From the NCBI GenBank assembly GCA_944321165.1, contig CALUKE010000011.1:19934-83933 (forward strand): a DNA stretch of 64,000 nt, written 5' to 3'. The translations under genes were made by a program, and so were the position numbers. Origin of the DNA: an uncultured Odoribacter sp. (GTDB lineage: Bacteria; Bacteroidota; Bacteroidia; Bacteroidales; Marinifilaceae). The notes under the pieces were generated by a model, which saw nothing but the letters and a program-made list of their open reading frames with translations, was not told where the DNA came from and ran no database searches. The stretch's first letter is position 1, and each line of letters opens with the position of its first letter. Shown one piece after another: positions 15,750-25,040 of this stretch.

Positions 15750-15889
15750 AAACAATTAACCATTTAGAAACTAATCATTTTTAATTTTTTTCAGATGAAA
15801 CAGACAACTAAATTTTTATGCATTTTGATGTGTATGGTGTTGGGACTGTCGTTATCATTCCAGTCTTGTAAAGATTATGACGATGATAT
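15750..15889 (+). repeat. Shared 5' block, copy in LP4
   Basis: Leader and signal-peptide codons are nearly identical to the LP1 and LP2 copies; only one base differs from LP2 across the first 95 bases of coding sequence apart from the last codon. Confidence 0.8.
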
Positions 15890-18800
15890 CGAAAGTCTGA
15901 ACAATCGTGTAGACAGCATTGCTACCAGTCTTTCAGACTTGGCCTCTAAAGTCAATGGCTTGGTACAGAGTGTTACTTACAACAAAGAAACCGGTGTATT
16001 GACAGTCACTCCGGTAAGTGGTTCTGCCGTTACTTATCAGATAGGACAGGATGTTCCTGAGTATGAACTGAAAGTGGACGGTACTTCTTGTTGGTTAGTA
16101 AAAGACGGTGTACAGGTGGGTGACAAATTGGAAATCACTCTTCCAGAAATACCGGAAATACCGGAATATGAAGAATTCGACCCTGATTTATTAACAGTCA
16201 ATGTAGTAAATGGAGAGTATGTAGTTCTCTATAATGACAAAGAAACAAAGGTCAAGTTCCCAGAAATCAATGTTAAGCATAGCATCGTAAAAAATGGTGA
16301 CACCATTACAATTTCTATTGATGATGAAACTGTCAGCTTCAAGCTTGCAGAGGGTATATTGACCAGTTTGGTTTATCAGCCTTCTTTATATGTGAACGGA
16401 ATCGAAGCTACTGAATATCCGTGGATGCCATATACCACTTTAACTGCAACCGAGACTGAAGATGTAACATTTACAGATAAAGAAAATACCACGTGTGTTG
16501 TTATCACATCCCCCGATCAATGGAATTATACACAGAATGGCAAGAAAAAAACTTACAATCCTATTGTATGGGTAAATTATCATGTAAATCCGATCAATGC
16601 ACAAGTCATCAAAGAAAACCTGAGCATTATCTCCGGAGATGCTGAAGTAATTACTACTCGTGCATCTGTTGCTGGCCCCCAATTAGATGAAAACACCGAT
16701 ATTATTTTGAAAGAAGGTGTGCTTTCAATTCCATTGGTTGCAATTGGTGAAAAAATTCCGACAGAACCGAAAAACGAAAATGAAACAGTAGAACTTAAGA
16801 CAGAAGCAGCCATTTTTGCTTTGCAAGCAAATGTAAAAACAGCAGAAGGAGAAGACCGGGTAGTGACTTCCGATTATGCCGCTCTTTATTCTACCAATGT
16901 TATTCCGAAAGCAATTGCCTATAACGTAAAAGATTACAATGGCTTTGATATCGATGCTAAAGATTGTGAGATTGTCGAAAATCCTGATGAATTATGGCCA
17001 TCAGTTAAAGATGCTATTGTAGAAAATCCGACTTTACGTGTTGCTTACAACGGTCAAATCAATCTGAAAGATGTATTGGCAATTCATTACAGTCACTTAA
17101 CCTTGACCAAACAGGAAGGAACACACAAAATCTGGAAATGGGGAGAAGAAGCTGCCTATGGATTAAAATATGATTTTGCATTAATACATTATACCGCAGG
17201 TAAGAACGTCACCTCTGACAGCAAATATGTTGATCCTGAATTGATTAAAGAGGGTGTCGTTGCACCGCGTATAGTAGATGAGAAAGGAGAGCCCACTTCT
17301 GAAAGCGGAATTTCTGCTGTAGGAAGACACCCGCTGGTACAGGTGCGTATCCTGGACGCTAATAATGATGTTGTCCTGCATGCTTACATCAAACTTGAAA
17401 TCGTTCAGACAGTTAACAATTACGAAATACCATTCGATAAAGGTAGTGTTAAATTCGATTGCAACGGTTCTGAAACGACTTTGACTTGGGCAGAAGTTTC
17501 CAATAAAGTATTCGAAACTGTAGGTTACTCAAAAGAAGAGTTCGAAGCACTGTATCAGGTAGAAGTTGCTGATGGTTCTGATTTACTACCATATTATGAT
17601 GGCCTTTATACAAAAAATGAACTTTATCAGTATGTTAAAGCTAACAACAAGTTCAGCAGAGTAACTAATTCAACTGCTAAATATGGTATAGTAACAGAAA
17701 TTGGCGAAGAACAAGGAACAACGAACCCGGTATTGACATGGAAGTTAACGATGAATGATCAACAGAGAATCTATGACCTGGAAAATCATTCCGTAACAAT
17801 CTATGTAAGATATGTTCGCAACACTTCTAATCCTGACGGAACTGCAAGCATTGCTCCTGTATATTATGCAATCACGGTGTCTGTAGAAAAACCGCAAGGA
17901 AACGTTACGAAGAAAATCCAAGAATACTGGTACAACAACAGTACGAATACTCGTCTGAATGTAGCTTATCCGAAAGATGGTGGAAACACTAAAACATTCA
18001 CGGTGGATCTCAACCAAGTATGGGAAGCAAATGAGGGAGTAAATCGTCCTGTATTCAATATGGGAACAACTTTTGCCTCATTTACAGACGAAATTCTGGC
18101 TAATCAAACAACTGCAACAAAGAAGGGTGGTTATAAATATTATTTCACCGCAGCAAATAACAACATAACTTTGGAAGACGAATTGTTCGGTCGTACCTAT
18201 AAATTATTTGCAGGTAGTTCCACTGCACAAACTGCAGTAAGCAAAGCAATTGATATTTTTGGCAAAGAATATGATGCTACTACTGCCAATGCTTTGGCTC
18301 ATGCACTGAAGTCAGATGAAGGCGTATATATGAATAACACATTATATGCTTATGATGTGAACGACGCAAAAACAATTGCATTAATTGCTACAATTGATCA
18401 AAATACAGGTAAAATTAGTTATAACAATAACAGTATCATTGCAAAATGCCTGTTAAATGCATTTGACCATTCAGAAGCCAAACTGTATGCAGAAATCGGT
18501 ATCTGTGCATTCAGCCCGTGTGACATTGTATTGTCATTGAAAGACGCTGAATATCCGGCATACTTCCTGCGTCCGATCTCAATTGAAGACAACAAAACAG
18601 GTGAATTCCTCGATGCACAATCCAACGCTTCTGTTGTAAACATCGCTGAAATCTTCGACTTCGAAGACTGGAGAGATGTGAAATTCAAAGACGGAGACAA
18701 TTACGAGAACGTATGGCTGTATGCTTTCTACGGCTTACAAGGTGTAGAGGTAAAAACAGAGTTGATCACCACAGACCTGAATGGAAATGATCTTGAAGAA

Positions 18801-19061
18801 AAACTTCTGTCAGAAGTATCAAAAAATATTTTGATAACTCAACCGACAGCTAAAACTTTCACTTTAAGTTCTAATGCAGCATCATACGGTACTGAAAAAA
18901 CATGGAATAGTCTTGTTGAGAAAATCGGTCAGATCAAATATGAAAACAACGGTAACAATGTAGGTTCTTTCAATGTACGTATTCCGGTAGACTTTACGTA
19001 TGATTGGGGTACCATCAGAGCATATGTTGTTTGCCATGTTAAATCAACCATGGGTAACTAA
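15795..19061 (+). CDS. LP4: large surface lipoprotein, predicted silent copy
   Basis: 1088 residues. Signal peptide identical to LP1 and LP2 (C25, then KDYDDDIE). The next 110 residues follow LP2 closely (VNGLVQSVTYNKETGVLTVT, LKVDGTSCWLVKDGVQVGDK), after which the two diverge strongly. Landmarks: LTSLVYQPSLYVNGIEAT, VGRHPLVQVRILDANND, FLRPISIEDN, DWRDVKF and an ending FTYDWGTIRAYVV. No enzyme motif. The pattern of conserved start, variable body and conserved short ending is what is expected of alternative surface antigens. It lies behind dyad site 4 with no visible promoter. A recombination between sites 1 and 4 would invert about 11 kb and place the LP1 promoter in front of it. Confidence 0.85.
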   Translation: MKQTTKFLCILMCMVLGLSLSFQSCKDYDDDIESLNNRVDSIATSLSDLASKVNGLVQSVTYNKETGVLTVTPVSGSAVTYQIGQDVPEYELKVDGTSCWLVKDGVQVGDKLEITLPEIPEIPEYEEFDPDLLTVNVVNGEYVVLYNDKETKVKFPEINVKHSIVKNGDTITISIDDETVSFKLAEGILTSLVYQPSLYVNGIEATEYPWMPYTTLTATETEDVTFTDKENTTCVVITSPDQWNYTQNGKKKTYNPIVWVNYHVNPINAQVIKENLSIISGDAEVITTRASVAGPQLDENTDIILKEGVLSIPLVAIGEKIPTEPKNENETVELKTEAAIFALQANVKTAEGEDRVVTSDYAALYSTNVIPKAIAYNVKDYNGFDIDAKDCEIVENPDELWPSVKDAIVENPTLRVAYNGQINLKDVLAIHYSHLTLTKQEGTHKIWKWGEEAAYGLKYDFALIHYTAGKNVTSDSKYVDPELIKEGVVAPRIVDEKGEPTSESGISAVGRHPLVQVRILDANNDVVLHAYIKLEIVQTVNNYEIPFDKGSVKFDCNGSETTLTWAEVSNKVFETVGYSKEEFEALYQVEVADGSDLLPYYDGLYTKNELYQYVKANNKFSRVTNSTAKYGIVTEIGEEQGTTNPVLTWKLTMNDQQRIYDLENHSVTIYVRYVRNTSNPDGTASIAPVYYAITVSVEKPQGNVTKKIQEYWYNNSTNTRLNVAYPKDGGNTKTFTVDLNQVWEANEGVNRPVFNMGTTFASFTDEILANQTTATKKGGYKYYFTAANNNITLEDELFGRTYKLFAGSSTAQTAVSKAIDIFGKEYDATTANALAHALKSDEGVYMNNTLYAYDVNDAKTIALIATIDQNTGKISYNNNSIIAKCLLNAFDHSEAKLYAEIGICAFSPCDIVLSLKDAEYPAYFLRPISIEDNKTGEFLDAQSNASVVNIAEIFDFEDWRDVKFKDGDNYENVWLYAFYGLQGVEVKTELITTDLNGNDLEEKLLSEVSKNILITQPTAKTFTLSSNAASYGTEKTWNSLVEKIGQIKYENNGNNVGSFNVRIPVDFTYDWGTIRAYVVCHVKSTMGN

Positions 19062-19094
19062 ATTAATTTTAGTTACAACTAACAATTAAAACGA

Positions 19095-19128
19095 GAAGAG
19101 GGTGTTCCGGAGGATTCACCCTCTTCTC
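19095..19128 (+). terminator. Terminator of LP4
   Basis: Perfect 10-bp stem GAAGAGGGTG / CACCCTCTTC with a 12-base loop, followed by TCCTTAT. Confidence 0.82.
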
Positions 19129-19150
19129 CTTATATATAAAATTTATTCAT

Positions 19151-19615
19151 ATGAATATCCGCATTTATTCTATTGTACTATTCCTTTCATTGATATTTTT
19201 TGGGGGCGCTTGTGTGAATAAACAGAAACAATCATCGACAAAGGAATTTCCTGAAGATTTTATAAAAACCCTGACTCACAAAGATACGGTCGCCATGATC
19301 GGTTTAACAACAGTATGTATGGATACTCTTCAGGCAGGCAAAATTGACGATGCTCTGAATTTGATATATTGTGTCAGAAACGATACACTCGTACCTCTGT
19401 CGGAAGAAACAAAAGCAGAATTAAAACGACAATTCGAACGTTTCCCGGTAAAACAATATCACCTAGAATCATTCCAGATCAATGGCTATTCGACAAACAG
19501 CGTAAAATATGTGGTTCAGTTTAAAGAAAAATCAACACTACCAAACACCATTAAACTCACGTTTAATCCAATATGGATAGAAGATGCCTGGTATTTGACT
19601 CTAAAAAATAATTAA
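19151..19615 (+). CDS. Small companion lipoprotein (paired with LP4)
   Basis: 154 residues. Type II signal with lipobox FFGGAC (C21). It is a paralogue of the gene at 9226-9705: both have KDT(V/M)AM near residue 45, an FPV(K/Q)(Q/D)Y motif in the middle and a W-containing end (AWYLTLKNN). No named domain is recognised. The same position, just after the terminator of a large lipoprotein gene, suggests that the pair moved or duplicated as a module. Function unknown; a periplasmic or outer-membrane helper for the layer protein is a guess. Confidence 0.72.
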   Translation: MNIRIYSIVLFLSLIFFGGACVNKQKQSSTKEFPEDFIKTLTHKDTVAMIGLTTVCMDTLQAGKIDDALNLIYCVRNDTLVPLSEETKAELKRQFERFPVKQYHLESFQINGYSTNSVKYVVQFKEKSTLPNTIKLTFNPIWIEDAWYLTLKNN

Positions 19616-19620
19616 ACCAT

Positions 19621-19664
19621 CTCCCCAATAATTTCCTACGTATAGAAAGTTATTGGGGAGATTT
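19621..19664. terminator. Two-way terminator between companion gene and cytochrome c peroxidase
   Basis: CTCCCCAATAA / TTATTGGGGAG stem with an 18-base loop and T-rich flank on the plus side. It lies between converging genes. Confidence 0.82.
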
Positions 19665-19669
19665 TATTA

Positions 19670-21064
19670 TTATTTCATATGATCATTGACGAGGGGTTTC
19701 CCCTGGTATGTGCCGGTCAGGGCGCGTAAGAAAGTGGCGATTAATTGGGTATTTTCTTCCGAAAGTTCTTGGCCAACCTGATACTGTGCCATCATTCGGA
19801 CTGCCTCTTCCAGCGTGGCGACACTTCCATCATGATAGTAGGGATAAGTCAAGGCGACATTCCGCAATCCGGGGGTACGGAAACGGAAACGGTCCCGTTC
19901 AACGCCTGTTTGTGCCCAACGTCCATTGTCACCGTCCGTAAGGCCTGACTTCTGTTGGAGTTCTCGATCCTTAAAATAATCAGCCCGCTGTCCCATCAGC
20001 TCATAGCTCAAACCGCCCATATTGACTCCGGCATGACAGGTAGCACAACTGTACTCTTTGAAAAGTTCGAACCCCCGCACTTCTTCAGCGGTCATCGCCT
20101 CTTTTTCACCCTTGAGATAGCGGTCGAAAGGAGAATTCGGCGTGACAAGCGTCCGCTCATACTCAGCAATGGCATCCGTAATGGTTGCCTCGCTCAAGCC
20201 TTCGGGATAAACCTCGTTAAAAGCTTTTACAAAAGCCTTGTCCTGAGTCAGACGGGCCACAATCTCATCGAAAGAGGCACATCCCATTTCCACTGGATTG
20301 AGTGGAGGCCCGGCCGCCTGTTCCGCCAGGGTTGCTGCCCGGCCATCCCAAAATTGAGCAAAGTTGAACACTGCATTGAATACGGTCGGGGCATTCACAC
20401 CGCCGAGCTGTCCGCCGATTCCTTCAGAATATTTCAAGTTGTCCACACCGCCGGTATTGATGCCATGGCAGGTAGCACAGGAAACAGTACCGTCCGCAGA
20501 CAAGCGAGTGTCATGATAGAGCTGAAAACCGAGTTCAGCTTTGGACGGATCATACTCGACACTATCCGGAATCGGCCGGATGCTCTCATTGGCAAACTCC
20601 GGAGCCGCAAGCATATTCGGATAAAAATGAGCACGATGTTCACGCACCCAGGATAAAGCCATGTCGGATTTCTTTTTTGTCAAAGAGGATCCCCAATGCA
20701 CCAGATAATACTTTGCCAAGGGCATTGTACCGTCCATAATCGTCTTCTCGACCTTAGCGAGATCCACTTCGTTTACGGCCTTCCCGTCTTTGATAGCAGC
20801 CAGCATCGGTGCAATATCAAAGGCTTTATATCCCTCAACAATATCCTTTGTAATAATCTTTTTGGCTATCGGCCAATTCGCATAAAAAGGAAGAACGGGA
20901 TCAGCCGTATGACATTCGGCACAACCTCCTTTCTCAAGGATTTTCACCAAACGTTCATCGGGCGGCATAGACTCCGGCGGAGCTGTATTGACAGCCCGGT
21001 AAACAATCGCCCCAACAGCGATGACACCAATCGCAACGAGCATAATTTTTGAACTTGTTTTCAT
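19670..21064 (-). CDS. Three-haem cytochrome c peroxidase (CcpA/YhjA-like)
   Basis: 464 residues. One N-terminal membrane segment (about 6-24) anchors the protein to the inner membrane facing the periplasm. Three CxxCH haem sites: CAECH (48-52) in an added N-terminal haem domain, CATCH (196-200) and CATCH (340-344) in the two-haem peroxidase core. The core also has the NAPTVFN, FWDGRA and RTPGLRN motifs of bacterial cytochrome c peroxidases. It reduces H2O2 to water using electrons from the quinol or cytochrome chain. The extra haem makes it like the quinol-linked E. coli YhjA. It lies next to the CcsA and CcsB genes, which would attach its haems. Confidence 0.9.
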   Translation of the reverse strand: MKTSSKIMLVAIGVIAVGAIVYRAVNTAPPESMPPDERLVKILEKGGCAECHTADPVLPFYANWPIAKKIITKDIVEGYKAFDIAPMLAAIKDGKAVNEVDLAKVEKTIMDGTMPLAKYYLVHWGSSLTKKKSDMALSWVREHRAHFYPNMLAAPEFANESIRPIPDSVEYDPSKAELGFQLYHDTRLSADGTVSCATCHGINTGGVDNLKYSEGIGGQLGGVNAPTVFNAVFNFAQFWDGRAATLAEQAAGPPLNPVEMGCASFDEIVARLTQDKAFVKAFNEVYPEGLSEATITDAIAEYERTLVTPNSPFDRYLKGEKEAMTAEEVRGFELFKEYSCATCHAGVNMGGLSYELMGQRADYFKDRELQQKSGLTDGDNGRWAQTGVERDRFRFRTPGLRNVALTYPYYHDGSVATLEEAVRMMAQYQVGQELSEENTQLIATFLRALTGTYQGKPLVNDHMK

Positions 21065-21098
21065 TTTCTTTACGTTTTGAGGTTGATGATTATGATGT

Positions 21099-21902
21099 TT
21101 ATTCTGTCAGATTATATAAATGCAGACTCTCTCCGGAAGAAGGCAGATATTTGTATCCATACCAGCACATCTGTAAAAGGAGAAAACTCAGGATAACTGT
21201 AAAATACAGCCATCGGCTTTTAGATACGCGGGTAAAACGAAGATGAATATAAGTCAGATACCCGGCAGCTGTTATGGCAGCCCAGGTTTCTTTGGGATCC
21301 CAATCCCAGAAATTTCCCCAGGCCTGTTTCGCCCAGACAGATCCGGACAACATACCGATAAACAAAAGGCCGGTACCGAGATACACCAGATTGTCCAGTG
21401 ACTCCAGATAGGAACGTTTTTTATGGAAAAGACCGGCCATCGCAAACAGAAAAGCACAGGCCAGAATTCCGTAGGCAAACATATAAACAGTGACATGCGG
21501 AATAAAAAACACACTCTGAAGAGCCGGAACCAAAGTCTCATCATGAATTTCTGGTTTCAGTATATTGATGAAACAGAATACAGAGGACAATACAGTCGTA
21601 AACAGCAACAGCCACCGGTAATACCACCGCCTGTATACAAGCAGTCCGGCAATCAATACAAACAAGGAATACCAGAGACGGGTCTCTCCCATCGTCCTCA
21701 TCGGAGGTCTGCCAAGTGACCTCCAGAAACCGATTACAAAAACGCCCAAAACAAGCATACCGGTCCACGACAAAAACTGAGCAGCGATTGACCGTTCTGA
21801 GCGATACAGGGCAAAGCCTGCTCCGGCCAATGACAAAACCATCGATATAATGGCAAAATATGGAAAAATATCCCAATTCATGTCAGACTCTGTATTTTCC
21901 AC
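21099..21902 (-). CDS. ccsA: Cytochrome c maturation protein CcsA (haem handling, system II)
   Basis: 267 residues with about eight membrane spans. The tryptophan-rich haem motif WGNFWDWDPKETWA is present (about residues 200-213), with conserved His residues in flanking helices (FIPHVTVYMFAY and TYIHLRF). The protein brings haem to the outer side of the inner membrane and joins it to apocytochrome CxxCH. It overlaps the upstream ccsB gene by 20 bp (or nearly abuts it if Met8 is the start). Its likely client is the adjacent three-haem peroxidase. Confidence 0.88.
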   Translation of the reverse strand: MENTESDMNWDIFPYFAIISMVLSLAGAGFALYRSERSIAAQFLSWTGMLVLGVFVIGFWRSLGRPPMRTMGETRLWYSLFVLIAGLLVYRRWYYRWLLLFTTVLSSVFCFINILKPEIHDETLVPALQSVFFIPHVTVYMFAYGILACAFLFAMAGLFHKKRSYLESLDNLVYLGTGLLFIGMLSGSVWAKQAWGNFWDWDPKETWAAITAAGYLTYIHLRFTRVSKSRWLYFTVILSFLLLQMCWYGYKYLPSSGESLHLYNLTE

Positions 21903-22734
21903 CCCAAAGCAGCATCAAGGCCCCTGCCACAAAGAGCAAAAGCCCTGTCAGGACTATGTATTTCCAGGGTTGTACAACAAATTCAAGAATGCAATATTCA
22001 GAAGCGCTGCCTGCTTCTGTATTGTACCCGGTCAGGTATATATCCTCTTTCCATGATTTATGCCACGGATGATTTACCCAAAGGATCCTACGCTCATCTC
22101 CCGAAGAAACCTCAGCCCGAAATTCAGCAGGCATTCGATTTTCATAAAACTCCACGTCAAAAGATTCGACCAGAAGAGGATAACCAAGAGAATAAGCGAT
22201 TCCTTCTTGGGTATATGCCTTATCAATGCACTCGCCTATATTCACCGCCGCTCTCATCCGAACCATATCTGCCGAGCCAAAGACAAGAGCGACCAGCATC
22301 ACAAACAGACCGACATGATTCAAATAAAAACGAATACGATTCTTTCCCCGATATCTCAAGATGACCAGAAAAAGATTTCCGATAAAAAGAAGCAACACAG
22401 TCAGAAAAATCCAGGAATGCTGAAATTTCAGTCCAGGGGAAAAAACCATTAGCAAACAACACAAAGCCACAAGAACGACCCCCATCACTCCCGCATATCC
22501 GGATGAAAATGCAACCACCCAGCGACACTCCCCTTTTTCCCGATTCAAGACATATAAGCCACCGACAAGAATCAACAATATGGCAATATTCACAGGAAAA
22601 GCAAAAACACGGACATCCACTTGCCCGAAAATGAAGTGAAAAACGGCAGCCAACAAAAGGGTTGGAACGTAGGTATAAGCCAAGATCTTTCCCATAACTG
22701 TAGTTTTAAAGGAAACAAAAATACTTTTTTTCAT
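21883..22734 (-). CDS. ccsB: Cytochrome c maturation protein CcsB/ResB-like
   Basis: 283 residues. Four N-terminal to central membrane spans are followed by a periplasmic stretch with the ResB-type sequence LGYPLLVESFDVEFYENRMP and a final span (WKYIVLTGLLLFVAGALML). The protein is short compared with ResB/Ccs1 of other phyla but typical of Bacteroidota CcsB. With CcsA it forms the system II cytochrome c synthetase, which many Bacteroidota carry as one fused gene. A start at Met14 (22695) is possible: TATTTTTG on minus at 22716-22723 would be a -7 box for that shorter form. Confidence 0.8.
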   Translation of the reverse strand: MKKSIFVSFKTTVMGKILAYTYVPTLLLAAVFHFIFGQVDVRVFAFPVNIAILLILVGGLYVLNREKGECRWVVAFSSGYAGVMGVVLVALCCLLMVFSPGLKFQHSWIFLTVLLLFIGNLFLVILRYRGKNRIRFYLNHVGLFVMLVALVFGSADMVRMRAAVNIGECIDKAYTQEGIAYSLGYPLLVESFDVEFYENRMPAEFRAEVSSGDERRILWVNHPWHKSWKEDIYLTGYNTEAGSASEYCILEFVVQPWKYIVLTGLLLFVAGALMLLWGGKYRV

Positions 22735-22999
22735 GAATAATCCACCATACTGTCAAAAAAATTCCATAAAATATCGTCGACGAACAAACCACCCCAACAT
22801 AAAATCAATCCTTCAACTGTATTCCGCTCGCCTCAGTACAATGGCGTGCCGGAATTCAGGCAGACACTACACACTCCTGAGCACGGAAACGAATTATTTT
22901 ATGACTGGAGTTATCTTATCCCGGATGGTTCTACTGCAGGAATGAATAAAACATGAGAAAACCGTAGCATACATCCATTCTTTCACATAAACTAAAACA

Positions 23000-23500
23000 T
23001 CAGTACTGCATATGCTTCAGGTTCACGGCATAAAGGATGATAAAAAACAGCGAAAAGATCCCGGAGGCAAAAAGCGTCGACAATACATAAAAATTAAAAC
23101 CGACAAAATACGGTACCACAAAAAGCATCAGAATCTGGGCCGTCGTATACAGATAGAAACCGAATTTCCGGAGCCGAAACATGAGAATCGCACCCAGCAG
23201 GCTGACAATGCTTAAAACCAGGCTCATCACATGAATTTCCCGTGCATGCACAAAAGTTTCCTGTAAAGTGGTCATGGCCGAGGAAAGATAGTTGGAAAGA
23301 CTTTCACCGGCATTCATGCCGTCCATCATGGAAGAATACTGCTCCATCTGAACGGTCGAGTTCAACAGATCTGCCGTAAACAGCGAAAAAAGATTGGACA
23401 ATACCCCCCATCCGCTACCGATAAAGGTAAGAATACATAATACCGATAAGAAAGTCGGACGCTGAATCCTGTGTGGCTGTTCTTCAAAAGGATTTTCCAT
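23000..23500 (-). CDS. Small four-helix membrane protein, unknown function
   Basis: 166 residues. Short cytoplasmic N-terminus (ENPFEEQPHRIQRPTFLSVL), then hydrophobic segments at about 18-40, 92-110, 116-135 and 140-160. A long loop rich in Met, Ser and Asn (about 45-85) probably faces the periplasm. Proteins of this pattern are common in Bacteroidales and have no known function. It stands alone between ccsB and glyA; no partner is suggested by position. The 265 bp between it and ccsB contain no convincing gene. Confidence 0.65.
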   Translation of the reverse strand: MENPFEEQPHRIQRPTFLSVLCILTFIGSGWGVLSNLFSLFTADLLNSTVQMEQYSSMMDGMNAGESLSNYLSSAMTTLQETFVHAREIHVMSLVLSIVSLLGAILMFRLRKFGFYLYTTAQILMLFVVPYFVGFNFYVLSTLFASGIFSLFFIILYAVNLKHMQY

Positions 23501-23629
23501 GATTTCAAATTAAAATTATACAGTCCTGTTTATGTTGCAAAAATAAAAAATCCGAATGAAGTAACATATAAAAGAGAAAGTTTATTCACTTTCAATTTTC
23601 AACTTTTCAACAAATAAAACTTAAAATGC

Positions 23630-23661
23630 TTTGTTTTGCATGAGGATTTAGTTTAATTTTG
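23630..23661 (+). promoter_or_regulatory. glyA promoter
   Basis: -33 TTTG (23630-23633), 20-bp spacer, -7 TAATTTTG (23654-23661): a full Bacteroidetes consensus, ending 26 bp before the glyA ATG. Confidence 0.78.
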
Positions 23662-23687
23662 ACAAAAATATTTTTAACTACTTCACT

Positions 23688-24968
23688 ATGAAAAGAGATA
23701 CCGTTATATTTGACCTGATCCAGAAAGAAAGTCAGCGTCAGAAAGAAGGAATCGAATTGATTGCTTCGGAAAATTTTGTGAGCGATGAAGTCATGGAGGC
23801 CATGGGATCCTGCCTGACCAACAAATATGCTGAAGGATATCCGGGAGCCCGTTATTATGGAGGTTGCCAGATTGTCGATCAGACCGAGCAACTGGCCATT
23901 GACCGGGCCTGCAAACTGTTCGGAGCAGAATATGCCAATGTTCAGCCTCATTCCGGAGCACAAGCCAACGCTGCCGTATTCTTTGCCTGCATGAAACCGG
24001 GAGATACTTATCTTGGTCTCGATCTGGCTCACGGAGGTCACCTGTCACACGGATCACCCGTCAATCTGTCCGGTATCAACTACCACCCGGTAGCTTACCA
24101 TGTAAAGGAGGAAACCGGTCTGGTGGACTACGATGAAATGGAGCGTCTGGCCCTGGAACACAAACCGAAGATGATCGTATCCGGAGCTTCCGCTTATTCT
24201 CGTGACTGGGACTACAAACGTATGCGGGAAATCGCCGATAAAGTCGGAGCCATCTTAATGTACGACATGGCACACCCGGCCGGTCTGATTGCCAAAGGAT
24301 TACTCAACAATCCGTTCGAATATTGCCACATCGTGACGACCACGACCCATAAGACGCTCCGCGGCCCGCGCGGCGGTATGATCCTGCTCCCGAAAGATTT
24401 TCCGAACCCCTGGGGTCTGAAAACACCGAAGGGAGAAATCAAAATGATGTCTCAGGTACTCAATTTTGCCGTATTCCCCGGTCAACAGGGAGGTCCGCTG
24501 GAACACGTCATTGCAGCCAAGGCCGTTGCATTTGAAGAAGCCCTGTCTGACTCTTACACCGAATATGCAAAACAAGTGCAGAAAAACGCCAAAGTAATGG
24601 CCCAAGCCTTCATGGACAAAGGATACAAAGTAGTATCAGGAGGTACGGACAACCACTGCATGTTGATCGATTTACGGACCAAATTCCCGGAGCTGACCGG
24701 AAAGAAAGCCGAAAACACCCTCGTAAAGGCCGATATCACCATCAACAAAAACATGGTGCCTTTTGACAGCCGTTCTCCGTTCCAGACCTCCGGTATACGT
24801 GTCGGGACCCCGGCCATCACTACCCGTGGTCTGAAAGAAGAAGACATGAAAGTAATCGTTGACATGATCGATCGGATCCTCTCCCACATCGACGACGAAC
24901 AAGTGATCGCCGAAGTGAAGAAAGAGGTCAATGCCATGATGCATTCCCGTCCGATGTTCGCCTGGTAA
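23688..24968 (+). CDS. glyA: Serine hydroxymethyltransferase
   Basis: 426 residues, full length for the family. PLP enzyme that interconverts serine and glycine and charges tetrahydrofolate with a one-carbon unit, in the cytoplasm. Visible signatures: [46 protein letters not shown], and the PLP-binding [14 protein letters not shown] with Lys222. The C-terminal [15 protein letters not shown] matches the substrate carboxylate Arg region. Single-gene unit with a strong promoter and a strong terminator. Confidence 0.97.
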   Translation: MKRDTVIFDLIQKESQRQKEGIELIASENFVSDEVMEAMGSCLTNKYAEGYPGARYYGGCQIVDQTEQLAIDRACKLFGAEYANVQPHSGAQANAAVFFACMKPGDTYLGLDLAHGGHLSHGSPVNLSGINYHPVAYHVKEETGLVDYDEMERLALEHKPKMIVSGASAYSRDWDYKRMREIADKVGAILMYDMAHPAGLIAKGLLNNPFEYCHIVTTTTHKTLRGPRGGMILLPKDFPNPWGLKTPKGEIKMMSQVLNFAVFPGQQGGPLEHVIAAKAVAFEEALSDSYTEYAKQVQKNAKVMAQAFMDKGYKVVSGGTDNHCMLIDLRTKFPELTGKKAENTLVKADITINKNMVPFDSRSPFQTSGIRVGTPAITTRGLKEEDMKVIVDMIDRILSHIDDEQVIAEVKKEVNAMMHSRPMFAW

Positions 24969-24997
24969 AAGCGCCGCTCGAACAGACCCGTCATAAA

Positions 24998-25040
24998 AAT
25001 CCCCCGAAGGTTGCGATGCCTTTCGGGGGATATCTTTTTT
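24998..25040. terminator. glyA terminator, probably two-way
   Basis: ATCCCCCGAAGG / CCTTTCGGGGGAT stem followed by TATCTTTTTTT. The M16 protease gene ends at 25040 on minus, so the hairpin can serve both genes. Confidence 0.88.

Noticed and set aside
15596..15784. Short plus-strand frame before LP4
   Set aside because: It runs through dyad site 4 and the conserved leader, which are non-coding in the LP1 and LP2 copies; the peptide is a Lys/Asn-rich translation of AT-rich DNA.
22733..22945. Possible small gene between ccsB and the membrane protein
   Set aside because: No protein-like features, no promoter and not a recognised family.
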